From Excoecaria cochinchinensis (taxonomy: Eukaryota; Streptophyta; Magnoliopsida; Malpighiales; Euphorbiaceae), in NCBI GenBank assembly GCA_947683425.1, contig CANTUQ010000007.1:248001-312000 (forward strand): a DNA stretch of 64,000 bases, written 5' to 3'. The position numbers and the translations under genes were made by a program. Every line of letters begins with the position of its first letter. Position 1 is the first letter of the stretch. Below, in pieces: positions 35,501 through 47,520 of the stretch. Below the pieces are notes generated by a model. That model had not been told where the DNA came from and did not search any database. It saw nothing but the letters and a program-made list of their open reading frames with translations.

Positions 35501-37626
35501 TTAAAATATTGAAAGAATAAATTTGTGTTCCCCTAATGTGACAAGCTAAAAGAAAAGAGAAATTTGGATTATAAATGTGTAACCTGCATGCATTTTAATA
35601 AGTTGAACGAAACAAATCAGAATGATCAGCAGAAAAAACCAAGACATATGTGCATAACTAGCAGCAAGTGGATGAAAAGACTTTGTTTAGACAATTTATA
35701 CTGATTATGAATATATCTCCCATTGCTTTATAATATTTTTGAAGAGTAACCTATGATAATGCAGCACTATTTAAATGCACCAATGTTCTAATAAATATGC
35801 ATATATTACTTAAAAAGTAAAAGAAATTTAGCATGTTGCATACCTTTAATTGACCAGCAGTTTAGCAGTGCATCAATTATTGCAGTGAAACCAGTTCGAT
35901 CAATAAGTAAATTATGCTGCAATTTCATTTCCAACAGGGTAGTTTGAACTGCACAAAAATCCTTTGCATTCCCAAAACCCTACAGAAAAATGAAACAAAA
36001 GGCAAAGGTCTTACTCAAATTTTGGTTCTATAAAACAGAGTTAATAATTCAATACACTGCTTTTTCCAATTCATATAGTTAAAAAACCAATTCATCAATA
36101 TCATAAGCCTTCTGTAATTCTCCACTCGGAACGCACACAAACTTCCCATTAAGAAATATACAAGCAAATACATACAAGTTTTACCGACCTTAAGTAATGT
36201 AGTGTAGGTAATAATGTCTGGATAAAGATCGTCATTCTTAGATGTTTGTGCTTTATCCTGCAAAAGACCAGAGATTTCATAGCCCATTATCTTCTATGAC
36301 AGCCTAATATCTTATATACACAGGCTCTAAACTAGCCTTCTAAAATGCATGCATGTGACCTTCATTTCCTCAAAGAAATGCCTCGCAGCATCCAACTGTT
36401 CAGTCTTAACACAGGCAAAAATTAGAGTATTATAGGTGAGCCTATCAGGAGTCAACCCTAAACGTAATATCTCATCTTGCACAGCCAAAGCAAGTTGAGG
36501 ACACCCAGCATTTATGTATCCCTGAAAAGTCAAGAAACAAGAATGAAAACCACATGCTATAATGCATAACCCTCTTAAACAAGTCTTGACCAGTGCAAAA
36601 CCTTCATTAGCAAGTTGTATATCAGAACCGGAGCACTGCCTCCTTCACGAAGCAGATAACCGTAACGTGCAAGAAGACCATTGGCACGGCGCAAATCTCC
36701 TGCACTACAACAGCGCAAGCAGGGCAATAGAATTAAACCCCAAGATTCCAACGGGAATCAACAAACATATCAAAAAATTCCAATAAAATAAACAAAATTT
36801 AGATTTTGAGCTAAGCATGCTTTGACAGTCTTGGTCTAAAGACAAAGCGAATGTAATTCAGATTTCTTAAGCAGAATCAAAGTACTCAAAATTGTAGAAA
36901 AAAACACACAGAAACACGCAACACAAATTGTTTCCGCAATTAGCTAACCTGTTTCAATTATGGCATTCAAGAGACCTATGATGAGTGGTGCGGACAATTT
37001 TACATTTCCCTTTCCAGAACCTTGTTCCAAGGATTCAAGTATCTGAAAAGCTTCATCGAGTCTTCGAGCCTCACCCAAACCCTGTCAAACAATTAAGATT
37101 AGCAAGATGATAAAATCCACTCACACAGAGGATTATTCATTTCTATAAGAGACGGTGAAGTACCTTGAGCAGTGTACCATAGGTAACCCCATCAACACCA
37201 CAACTACTTTGCTTGGACATCTCATCAAATACCCGAAAAGCTGAATCAATATCGCCACAATGCACACAGGCCTCCATAACCGCATTCATTACTATGGTGT
37301 TCAGCTTCCCAAAACGACTCTTGGCAGCCTCAATTTCCTCAAAAATCTATGAGAAAACGTTTATTTTACAATCCAGGAAAAAGAACCCAACCACCTAAAG
37401 AAATGAGAAATTGAGAAAGAAGAGATACCCGGTGGAGTTGTCTTCGACGAGTGAGCTGGACAATGCGGGAGGTAAGTCGTTTGAGAGTGGATTGTCTGCG
37501 AGCAGGAGTTTTTGCCAGACGCCGCCGTATAGGAGCTGATGATGGAGACGAAGAAGATGAGAAAAAGTTGAGAGAAGGTAAAGATTTTGACATGAAAGGA
37601 GAGAGAGCTTGAATTTGATGATGCAT
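32567..37626 (-). CDS. CBSPPR1: PPR protein with C-terminal CBS domains (CBSPPR1)
   Basis: This gene encodes a pentatricopeptide-repeat protein fused to CBS domains, the architecture of Arabidopsis CBSPPR1 (At5g10690). Exons, in transcript order: 37429-37626, 37164-37346, 36949-37081, 36602-36699, 36360-36521, 36189-36257, 35844-35979, 35211-35443, 34925-35002, 34520-34588, 33039-33215, 32567-32845. All join in frame to 604 residues. Residues 1-66 are Ser/Arg-rich, like an organelle presequence. PPR repeats span ~70-400, with typical pieces such as MNAVMEACVHCGDIDSAFRV, DGVTYGTLLK, DRLTYNTLIFACVKTEQLDA and DIITYTTLLK. The CBS part (~455-600) includes ENIMTPLDEAQPLL, RFFREEVVPIIDEWGSCIGL and RAVGVFTAKHLFKLA. 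A second in-frame ATG at 37593 is an alternative start. Intron 10 (33216-34519) carries a 1-kb hAT element, and another copy lies in the 5' flank. Role in organelle RNA metabolism or ligand sensing is inferred from domains only. Confidence 0.9.
33302..34313. mobile_element. Non-autonomous hAT element, copy 1 (in CBSPPR1 intron 10)
   Basis: A 1012-bp AT-rich insertion with termini TAGGAATGAG (left) and TAGGGTGAGC (right, reverse complemented). It is flanked by a perfect 8-bp duplication TTTGGAAT at 33294-33301 and 34314-34321, as expected for hAT transposition. Near each end is a related segment (GGTTAA..., CAGTTTATTAATATCGATTT-like) in direct orientation. CGGTT/AACCG words recur near both ends. 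There is no transposase frame. It lies in an intron and does not interrupt coding sequence. It is clearly related to the element at 37843-38789, in the opposite orientation. Confidence 0.85.
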
Positions 37627-39880
37627 TGCTGGCAGTGGAAGAGTTACCCATCAGCCATGCAAGCGATCAGAGAAAGGAGAGGAGAAGATAATGTTACTTT
37701 GGGACTAAACCCGTCGAGTTTGGACAGAGATTGTTGGCGGGTTCATAAGTGGTGCTCGTTAGGGCCAATCACAATACCAAGCAATCTCACGCTGGGCCTG
37801 TTCTATCTTTTTCCCGCTGCAGGCAAAAGGAGGCCCAACAAGTAGGGTGAGAAAAAAAACTACCGATAAATCAATCCGAAATCGAACCGATAAACTGATT
37901 AATTGATTATAATAAACTGATTAATGGTTAGTATTTTAAAAAAATTGATATTAATGAACTGCTTAATAGTTTTTGCTTATGTAACCGGTTAACCGAATCG
38001 ATAACCGAATTTTTAATTAATTTATTAATTATTCAATATGTCCATATTTATTATTTATCATTATTTCTTAATTTATCAATTTTTTAATAATAAAAATTAT
38101 AATATGTTCGAAAAATTATATAATATTAATATATTAATGAAAAGTTATATCAGTGATATACTTTTATTTCCACGCACACAAAATTTTTTACCTTTCAAAC
38201 TTTTTAATATATATAATTAATTCTTAATTGTAATTAATTTAATAATTTTAACTCTTTAATTAAAATATTTTATTTAAATTATTAAAATTTAATATAATAA
38301 ATAATATTCAATTAAAATATGAAATATTAGTTTTAATATTTTTATAGATATCATTTAACATTTTCAATTCGAATTAAATATATTTAACTCTAAAAATAAA
38401 AAAAATTTGTTGCAAGTAATAATTAATATTTAATAAAATTAATAAATTATAATTTTTTCATTTATTACATTTTTCTATCCTATGCATGCATATTGACACA
38501 ATATTTTTAGTTTATATTTATAATTTGAATATTATATTGAATTATATTTGGTTTCTAATTTTTATTTTAAAGTTTTTTGGACATTTTATTTTTTTTATAA
38601 ATACATTTTATAATTATAATGGTTAATCGAAATAATATTGGTTAACCGATCCGAAAATCCGAAACCGATAGACTGATTAACCGATACTAACGGATTGATT
38701 AATGGTTATTGATTTTCAAAAATCGATAGTTAATGGACTGATTTTTTTGTGTGCTCATGAACGGGTTAACCGGTTCATGCTCACCCTTACTAACAAGGAT
38801 AAGTTCGATTTTTTTTTCTAGTTAAAAAAAGAAAGAAAGAAAATAATTTATGATTAGTTGATTCTTATAATATATCTAGTTTAAATTTCATTATTATTTA
38901 AATTATTTTTTAATAATGACAATAATAATAATTTGTGTCAATTTTTTTTTAATAATAATTCAATAATAAAAAATATATCTTAAAAATAGCTCAACTTTTT
39001 AATATTACAACTAAAAAAAGTATTAAATACCTTATACCTTACCTTCTTCATGATTTGCATGACATGTGCCATATTTTACTCTCTCCATAATTTGGATGAT
39101 GTGTGTTTAAGTGAATTAAAATATGTAATCTTATATTATATGAAATGCACACATGGCACGTAAATGACAGAGAAAATAAAAGAGAAGATAACATAAAAAA
39201 ATATATATATATTTAGCATTTATCTTACAAATAAAACCATTTTATCTTAAAATAATGGATTCAACGTCAAAATATTAATATGACAATTTATGTCAATTTA
39301 TAATATTTTACATGACATGTTTTGAAAGATTTTACATCAATACGCTGGTGCCGAATTTTTAATTTTCAAACTATAATAATTTTAATTAAAATATTTAAAA
39401 ATTTGGTATATTTTTATGAAATAATTTTTATTATTGAATGATTAATATAGTATAAATTCAATCAATATATATTTTTTGTGATTCCAAATCTACTACTATA
39501 TGTTATGGGGGAAGAATAACGAGTTCGTTGGCTATAATAAACATCGAATGAATGCATAATTTCATTAAGATTAATTGTGTTTGGAATTGAAAAAATTGTA
39601 TGAAATGCAAAATGAATTTTATAAGATTGCAACTATGTTAATTATGAATGCATATATGATTTATATTTGAGAAAATATCTAGAATTCCTAGTTTCTAAGA
39701 AAGAGATATTTGGAATTTTAGGATGATCAAAGTTTCTTTTACAGTTTTAACAAACAAGTTTAAGCTTTTCTATTTCGTATTAGTCCAACTCGAAATTTGA
39801 CCAACCATCTAAATTATTACACTCAAGGGAAAAGAAAATAAAAATAGAAATTAACGAATGAACAACCATATGAGACAATT
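37627..39880. other. Spacer, CBSPPR1 5' flank / FAD oxidoreductase 3' flank
   Basis: The first ~215 bp should hold the CBSPPR1 leader and proximal promoter; it is GC-richer. A hAT copy follows (37843-38789), then about 1.1 kb of AT-rich sequence. In that last part TGGCAC-containing segments around 39070 and 39155 are weakly inverted, but I could not define an element. No gene is seen. Confidence 0.55.
37843..38789. mobile_element. Non-autonomous hAT element, copy 2 (CBSPPR1 5' flank)
   Basis: A 947-bp AT-rich element that starts TAGGGTGAG and ends GCTCACCCTTA. The flanking 8-mers CCAACAAG (37835-37842) and CTAACAAG (38790-38797) match at 7 of 8 positions. Reverse complementing its right end gives a sequence that aligns along ~250 bp with the left end of copy 1 (shared CCATTAATC, ATCGATTTTT, ATTATAAAATGTATTTATAA). 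Its left end likewise matches the right end of copy 1. It lies 217 bp upstream of the CBSPPR1 start codon and has no coding capacity. Confidence 0.82.
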
Positions 39881-41287
39881 TTAAACTCGACTCATCGCTT
39901 TCTCTCTCATTAAATCTTCTACTGCTTTTCTTCCGGAGACCAAAGCACCATCAAAGGTAGCAGAAGTCATATAATCGCCGCATAGGTATAAACCCGACTC
40001 CACCCATGTATTTTTCTTCAAATCCGTCGGAGGGCTTTGGTTTGGCTGTGCAAATCGGATTCTGTAAGTTCTCAAATACTTCCATGCCTTCACCATTGCA
40101 CCACCAAACCACTCCGACAGCTCCTTAACAATCTCAGCCGTTAGATTATCATCAGAAACATTATCATACACCCCAATCAACGACACCGATACCAATGCCT
40201 TTCCAGGCGGACCATATGACGGAGCTACATTGGTTGCAAAGAACATGTTGTTCACAATCCCCTTGCCCGACCCGTTCAGAAATAAGGCCGGATCTTTAAC
40301 GGGGATGCTATCCGGATCCGCTGAGAAATATACACACACAGTACTACGAGCTGGTTTTCTGCGTACCTGTTTAATGTTCCTTCCATCTAAAAGCTTATCA
40401 GCCTCAGGTTCTTCAACAGCCATTATGACTCCTAATTCACTCTCTAAGATTTCTCCATTTTCTATTCTCACACTAGGCGTTCCAGTTTTATGGAAATCTA
40501 TAGAAGCTACTCTTGTATTCAAGAGAATGGAATCAGGAGGTAGTTTAGCTGCTAGCTGGTTAGGGATGGCTCCTATTCCCTTGGCCGGAAGGGTGTTGTC
40601 GCCCAGAGCGAGACACTTGAAGATAAAATTGAACAATCTTGAAGTAGTTTCAAGGTCTCTATCGAAGAAAATCCCGCCAAAGAATGGTCTGAAAAACCGA
40701 CCAATAATCGAATCTGAAAATCCAATTTTCCTCAGAAGATCAATGGTGGTAACTTCATTAGCAGAAAATATTTCATCATCAGATTTGGTTAAAACCTGAA
40801 TTCTCGTGGATGCGATAAGTAATTTGTCAAGAACGGTCCCAATCGGATTGGCTAAGGACTGTATAGAATCCCAAAAGTGGCGTAAAGGATCAGCCACGTT
40901 GTAGAACCGTCCATCGAAGTAAATCCGGGCACCAGAGTAAAATCTCTGCAAATTCAAGGATTGATAATCGAGGAGTTTTTGAGCCTCTGGATAGGCAGTG
41001 ATGAAGATTTGGAAGCCACGGTCGAGGAGAAAACCGTCCACAAAGTCAGTTCGGACTCGGCCACCAACTCCGTCGGAAGATTCTAAAAGAAGGAATGGAA
41101 TATTTGCGGAGTTGAGTCTGGTTGCGGCTGCTAGACCGGAAAGGCCTGCTCCGATAACTATAACTCCAGTCTTCCGATGAGAATTGGAGGATTCGACAGA
41201 TAAATTCTTGTGGCAAGAGAAGGACAGATGAAAATGACGAGAGGAAGAGGTAGAGAAGGGGATGGGAGGAGCAAGTGAGAGACTCAT
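39881..41287 (-). CDS. Plastid-type FAD-dependent amine oxidase-like protein
   Basis: An intronless 468-residue flavoprotein of the amine oxidase / phytoene-desaturase-like superfamily. The first ~38 residues are Ser-rich and lack acidic residues except one late Glu, resembling a chloroplast transit peptide. The Rossmann FAD motif VIVIGAGLSGLAAA follows (GxGxxG at residues 46-51), then LLESSDGVGGRVRTD and DRGFQIFITAYPEA, a block I associate with a plant subfamily of uncharacterised oxidoreductases. The C-terminal FAD-contact motif is GLYLCGDYMTSATFDGALVSG followed by RKAVEDL; the residues shown match the usual GD...S..GA pattern. Substrate is unknown. It is transcribed divergently from the coatomer gene, with start codons 1.6 kb apart. 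Renalase-like or carotenoid-related activity cannot be inferred from the sequence. Confidence 0.85.
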   Translation of the reverse strand: MSLSLAPPIPFSTSSSRHFHLSFSCHKNLSVESSNSHRKTGVIVIGAGLSGLAAATRLNSANIPFLLLESSDGVGGRVRTDFVDGFLLDRGFQIFITAYPEAQKLLDYQSLNLQRFYSGARIYFDGRFYNVADPLRHFWDSIQSLANPIGTVLDKLLIASTRIQVLTKSDDEIFSANEVTTIDLLRKIGFSDSIIGRFFRPFFGGIFFDRDLETTSRLFNFIFKCLALGDNTLPAKGIGAIPNQLAAKLPPDSILLNTRVASIDFHKTGTPSVRIENGEILESELGVIMAVEEPEADKLLDGRNIKQVRRKPARSTVCVYFSADPDSIPVKDPALFLNGSGKGIVNNMFFATNVAPSYGPPGKALVSVSLIGVYDNVSDDNLTAEIVKELSEWFGGAMVKAWKYLRTYRIRFAQPNQSPPTDLKKNTWVESGLYLCGDYMTSATFDGALVSGRKAVEDLMREKAMSRV

Positions 41288-42913
41288 TTTGATAAGGCTC
41301 TTTGGCTAGCAACCTCTGTTAAGAGTAATATGGCTTATCCACTAGGCCCCCATTGATTTGGATGTATCCTCTTCTTTAAAACGCAAAACACAGTCCATTG
41401 TCATCGTTCTTTCTCAGTTTTATGAACATATCTGTAACTGGATTTTGTGAATAAAGCTCGAAATTGAACCGATTCAAAACGTCCTCTGGCCCAGAAAGAA
41501 TTTTCTGTCGGACCGAGCCGGAATAATTCTCAGCGTTTGCTAGGGAAATGGGCCGAATTTTCCTTTTCTGAAATAAAGAATGGGCCTGGAGTTTTAGTTG
41601 GCCAGTTGCGTCATAATACCCTCTAATTGAATACGTGGCAACTAATTATTTGTTGAAAGATAATTACTGTTATTACCAAAAAAACCGAAAAATAGTTTCA
41701 AAATTACGCCGGAGTAGAAGTCATCTCTTCCTCGATAAACTTCGCTTATAAGCAGGCGAGGGCAGATCTTGGATCCAAGAGCATTTTATTTACATACAGG
41801 CCCTTTTGAAATGAACGACGCTTTTTAGTCCTCATTAACCTGCCACTCTGCATATAGTCGGGTTCTTATTCTCGCTTTCTCTTGAATTTGTTTCACAGCA
41901 ATTCACTGTCCTTCTCCTTGGATCTAATCGCCATAAGGTCTGTTTTCTCTCTTATATTTTTTTTTTCCAGTTGTTGGGATCTGTTTGGGTGGTGGGAAAA
42001 TGGATTGAACGTTTGATTCTTTCGTCTCTTTTCCTGCATTTTCCTTAGCGTGCTGTCAATCAGTTGTTTCCATTATTACCTGGGCCTGAAATTGCTGGAT
42101 TTAGGTTTTGAATTTTGATTGTTGTGGTCTCATTTGAAGGGATTAAATTGGTTTTTTGGTAGCATCAGATTATTTATTCTGTTCTTCCCATCAATTAATT
42201 TGTCCAAAAACTAGTGTTTGAAGCTTTTGTAGGTCTCACATTTGGGCCTCTGATCTGAATTGAGGAAAGTGTATTTTTGTGTTATTTCACTTTTGCAGTA
42301 GGTAATGAGATCTATAATGTGTGTTTGATGAATTTTAGAAATGGAAGATGTTTAAGTGCGAGCTCTAAATTTGAATGTAAGATCTGTTTGATTGGGGTAT
42401 GTAGTTGGATCTGCAATGACTACTTGAACGATTGGTTTTACTGTCAATTATATTTGCTTCTATTAATGCATAACTGGTTGCCTTTGAGCATTGATGTGCC
42501 AATTAGAAGTTGTAATTGCAGACGGTTTACCTGAGATCAGTAATACAATTATAATCTAGTAATGGTTCAGATGCATCTTATGGTTGGAATTTGGATTAGT
42601 ATAAATCTCATGCCATTATGCAAATCCATCTATATGATTGTCCTTTCCTTTTGATGCTTGGTCAATTGTAGGTTGTTGTGTTACTGGTTTTAGTCGAGTA
42701 TCGTGGTCTTATTTTTTTTAATCTTTTGTACAATTAGCAAAAAAGAAAATGATGGAGTACGTACCCAGAACATGAGCTTATCTCATTCCTTTATGTTTTC
42801 TTATTGACCTGATCTTTTTCTCTGTCATTTTTATTCTCTGGAATGAGCTTATGTTGTAGGTCAGTTACTCATTGAATTAGCACAAATTTATTTTATTATC
42901 AGAAAACAAGGAG
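41288..42913. other. Divergent promoter region and coatomer leader
   Basis: About 500 bp (41288-41800) separate two divergently transcribed genes and should contain both promoters. A CT-rich leader (about 41860-41937) ends in the donor AAG|GTCTGT at 41938. An acceptor TATCAG ends at 42902, eleven nucleotides before the coatomer ATG, so 41938-42902 is a likely leader intron. No TATA box could be assigned confidently. Confidence 0.5.
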
Positions 42914-45900
42914 ATGGAGAAATCTTGTTCTTTGCTTGTTTATTTCGACAAAGGAACACCTGCTATTGCAAATGAGATTAAGGAAGCTCTGGAAGGCAAT
43001 GATGTTCCAGCAAAGATAGATGCCATGAAGAAGGCTATCAGTCTCTTACTGAATGGTGAAACGCTTCCTCAACTCTTTATTACAATTGTTAGATATGTTT
43101 TGCCTTCTGAAGACCATACAGTACAAAAGCTGTTGCTTCTGTACTTGGAGATTATTGACAAAACTGATGCCAAGGGACGGGTTTTGCCTGAAATGATTTT
43201 GATATGCCAAAACCTGAGGAACAATCTTCAGCACCCTAATGAATACATTCGTGGGGTGACGCTGAGGTTTTTGTGTCGCTTGAATGAGGTAGAAATAATT
43301 GAACCGTTGATTCCTTCAATTCTGCAAAATTTGGAGCATCGGCATCCATATATCAGGAGGAATGCTATATTAGCTGTGATGTCTGTATATAAGCTTCCTC
43401 AGGGTGAGCAGCTTTTGGTTGATGCTCCTGAAATGATTGAGAAGGTTCTTTCAACCGAGCAGGATCAGTCTGCTAAGCGTAATGCATTTCTTATGCTTTT
43501 TACTTGTGCACAGGATAGAGCCATTAATTATCTTTTGACCCATGTTGATAGGGTTTCTGAATGGGGTGAATTACTTCAGATGGTTGTGTTGGAGTTGATT
43601 CGAAAGGTGTGCAGAACCAATCGTGGAGAGAAGGGAAAGTATATTAAGATCATTATATCTCTGTTAAATGCCCCTTCCACGGCAGTTATTTATGAATGTG
43701 CTGGGACACTTGTTTCTCTGTCATCAGCCCCTACTGCTATTAGAGCTGCTGCTGACAGCTATTGTCAGCTTCTCTTGTCTCAGAGTGATAACAATGTAAA
43801 GCTTATTGTGCTTGATCGGCTGAATGAGCTTAAGTCTTCCCACAGGGATATCATGGTTGATCTGATTATGGATGTACTTAGGGCACTCTCAAGTCCAAAT
43901 CTTGACATTCGGAGGAAGACACTTGATATTGTCCTTGAGTTGATCACGCCACGGAACATCAATGAGGTGGTTCTAATGTTGAAGAAGGAAGTTGTTAAGA
44001 CTCAGAGTGGAGAGCTTGAGAAGAATGGCGAGTACAGACAAATGCTTATTCAAGCGATTCACTCCTGTGCTGTTAAGTTCCCAGAAGTTGCAAGCACAGT
44101 GGTTCACCTATTGATGGACTTCCTTGGAGATAGCAATGTTGCTTCAGCAATTGATGTGGTTGTTTTTGTTCGCGAGATAATTGAAACCAATCCTAAACTA
44201 AGGGTCTCTATCATAACTAGGCTATTGGACACTTTCTACCAAATCCGAGCGGCAAGGGTCTGCTCCTGTGCTCTTTGGATCATTGGAGAGTACTGCCTGT
44301 CTCTTTCTGAAGTTGAGAGTGGAATAGCTACCATTAAGCAGTGTCTTGGAGAATTGCCTTTTTACTCAATTTCAGAGGAAGGCGAAGCTACAGATGCTTC
44401 AAAGAAGCCTCATCAAGCTAACTCCATTACTGTATCTTCTAGAAGGCCTGCTATTCTTGCTGATGGGACTTATGCAACACAGAGTGCTGCCTCTGAAACT
44501 GCATTTTCACCTCCAACCATTGTTCAGGGGACACTGGCTTCTGGGAATTTGCGATCCCTTCTCCTCACTGGTGATTTTTTCCTTGGAGCAGTTGTAGCTT
44601 GCACTCTGACAAAGCTTGTTCTGAGATTGGAAGAGGTGCAGCCCTCTAAAGTTGAGGTGAATAAAGCATCCACACAAGCATTGTTGATCATGGTATCGAT
44701 GCTGCAATTAGGACAATCTTCAGTTTTGCCTCACCCAATTGATAGTGATTCTTATGATAGAATCCTTCTCTGCATTAAATTACTTTGCAATACTGGCGAT
44801 GACCTCAGAAAGATATGGTTGCAGTCTTGCCGCCTAAGTTTTGTAAAAATGCTTTCAGAGAAACAATTGAGGGAAACTGAGGAATTAAAAGCAAAAGCTC
44901 AGGTTTCTCATGCACAGCCAGATGACCTTATTGATTTCTACCACTTGAAGAGCAGAAAGGTGAGGAAAGTTCGTAACACAGATAGTAAACTGTTATAGTT
45001 TCTTTTATGGTTCCTTACAGATTTCTTATTTCTCCTTAGAAAAAGAAATTATTGCATGTTATGCTACTCTTCCCCTTTAACCATTATATTTATGTCCCTT
45101 CCTTGTCTATCATCCAGGCTAACCTTGGATTGATTGTCTTGCAGATGGCAAAATCCTTCATCTGTTCTTAACATATACTATGCCTATTTTATGAACTTTG
45201 TTGCAAATTTTATGTTGGAAGTTGCTCCTTTTCCTGATCCTTGTTCATATTTATTTCACTATTTGAGAATTCATCATTTGATTCTATGTTGTTTGATTGT
45301 GTTAAGGCTTAATATTCTAATGTTATGCACATTATTTAGGGTATGAGTCAGCTGGAGTTGGAAGATGCTGTTCAAGATGATTTGAAACGTGCGACTGGAG
45401 AGTTTATGAAGGATGGGGATGATGCAAATAAGCTTAACCGCATCCTTCAACTTACTGGATTCAGTGACCCTGTCTATGCTGAGGCCTATGTGACAGTTCA
45501 TCATTATGATATTGTACTTGATGTTACAGTTATCAACCGGACAAAAGAAACTCTTCAAAATTTATGCTTGGAGTTGGCAACTATGGGTGATCTTAAACTT
45601 GTTGAGCGTCCACAGAATTATACACTTGCTCCTGAATCAAGCAAGCATATCAAGGCCAATATCAAGGTGTCCTCAACTGAGACTGGTGTAATTTTTGGAA
45701 ACATTGTATATGAGACATCCAATGTGCTTGAGCGGACAGTTGTTGTCCTTAATGACATCCACATCGATATTATGGACTATATCTCTCCTGCAGTTTGTTC
45801 AGATGCAGCTTTTAGAACAATGTGGGCAGAATTTGAATGGGAAAATAAGGTATTTATGCATACCCTTTGGATCTTTTTGAATTTTCAACATGTAAAGCTT

Positions 45901-46598
45901 TTTTTTTATTTTTATCATTTTAAAATTTAAAAGGAGTGAGGTTCTCTGAATTAATAATCACCTTCACCTGCATGCTTTGCTTAATATGCACGTTATATAG
46001 CAAAATCTATGTTGAATGCCTCCTTTTTCTCCACTTGTTGATAATAGGGTCTTATTAACCTTCCTTTCTTCATTCACTCGTGGCCCATGGTTGACCAAAG
46101 TTTTAAATTTCTTTTGCAAAATATGTTTCAGGTTGCTGTCAATACAATAATTCAGGAAGAGAAGGAGTTCCTAGACCATATTATTAAGTCAACCAACATG
46201 AAGTGTCTCACTGCACCGTAAGTGCTTTTTTGGTATATCAGCATACTATAACTAGTCTATGTGACATGCATATTTTCATGTATGATCTTTTAGTATTATT
46301 CAGAAGGACCAAAAGTTTCCATACTTATTTATCTATCAAATAACATATGGATTGCTGTTTGACCAAACCTACCTTTGGCTGGTTGAGTTTCAGGTCTGCA
46401 CTAGATGGTGACTGTGGGTTTCTAGCTGCTAACTTGTATGCTAAGAGTGTTTTCGGGGAGGATGCTTTGGTAAATGTAAGCATTGAGAAACAGGCAGACG
46501 GGAAGCTTAGTGGGTACATCAGGATAAGAAGCAAGACCCAGGGAATTGCTCTTAGTCTGGGTGATAAGATCACCCTTAAGCAGAAGGGAGGCAGTTAA
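42914..46598 (+). CDS. Coatomer subunit beta (beta-COP)
   Basis: This gene encodes beta-COP, a core subunit of the COPI coat that drives Golgi-to-ER and intra-Golgi vesicle traffic. Exons 42914-44959, 45340-45849, 46132-46217 and 46394-46598 join in frame to 948 residues, the length I recall for the Arabidopsis protein. The start MEKSCSLLVYFDKGTPAIAN and the adaptin-like alpha-solenoid follow, with QHPNEYIRGVTLRFLCRLNE, HRHPYIRRNAILAVMSVYKL and DIRRKTLDIVLELITPRN. A linker lies around residues 490-550. The C-terminal appendage includes LTGFSDPVYAEAYVTVHHYD, PQNYTLAPESSKHIKANIKV and the final KTQGIALSLGDKITLKQKGG. A leader intron is likely. Nothing is broken or missing. Confidence 0.97.
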
Positions 46599-47520
46599 AT
46601 GTGGAACATCAACATCATTGATTTCGATAACTTGGTACCTGCCTTCGGCAACTTTGGTCGTCTCTTTTGCTCCTTTAATTTGCAAACTTGATTATGTTTT
46701 ATGATGGTTGTGAATTGATGTAGGCACTTAGTTTTGAAGCTGAAAGACGTCTCCCGGCATTTTTGTTGTTCTCTTGGTGAATATTATTACGTGCCTTCAT
46801 CATCTCGAGGGAGCAGCTATTTTGGAAGTGGCGTTTGTTGTATTTGGAGAATATTTCTACAGTTTAAAGATGCTGAACAATGGCCTATATTGAGGCTTTT
46901 GTTTTTTTTAGTTTTGAAGACACGATTTTTCCTTATATTTCTTTTATATAGCCTTAAATTTCATTGTAGTTGAATATGTTACTTGAGAACAAACTGTAAT
47001 TGATCATTGTGATGTGGTGGGTGATCCTACTTAAATGTCTTTCATTGCTAAATTAGAATTCCATAAAACCAATCAAAGTTGAAACAATTCAGATCTCAAA
47101 TAATAAAATTTTATTTGATTGGAATAAATTTTCAATGGAATCGTGAAGTGTCTTGCAAAGAAGTGGAAGCAAGGGGCTTTGGATTAACAACGAACAAGTA
47201 CACCATAAATAAACCAACTTCTCCTGATAACAAAACTTTTTTGTGGTTTATTTATTCATCATTCATTAGTCATTAACTCATTATACAACTACAGCAGAAT
47301 TTATGAGAAGAGTGAAAATAATAATTTTGCAGTGAAATACAATAAAATGCTCCAAATAAAAATATTAGCTTCTGCTCTTTATTCTTCCAGCATCAAAATT
47401 AGAAAGAAAATTTTATTGAAAACAATTAAGAAATAAGAACAAAATATTCTGAATTTTGAAGCAAAGTGTATGGAGATGGTACAAAACAAAACAGAAATCT
47501 ATTAAATGAAAACCAGTCTC
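46599..47520. other. Tail-to-tail spacer, beta-COP / PTRHD1
   Basis: This holds converging 3' UTRs of the two neighbours. The coatomer 3' UTR probably ends before 47.05 kb. I see no additional gene or repeat. Confidence 0.5.

Noticed and set aside
37361..37651. 96-codon minus-strand frame overlapping the first CBSPPR1 exon
   Set aside because: It is a shadow in a shifted frame; the frame starting at 37626 joins correctly to the PPR exons.
39000..39220. Weakly inverted TGGCAC-containing segments suggesting a MITE
   Set aside because: The arms match poorly, and no clean ends or duplicated flank could be found.
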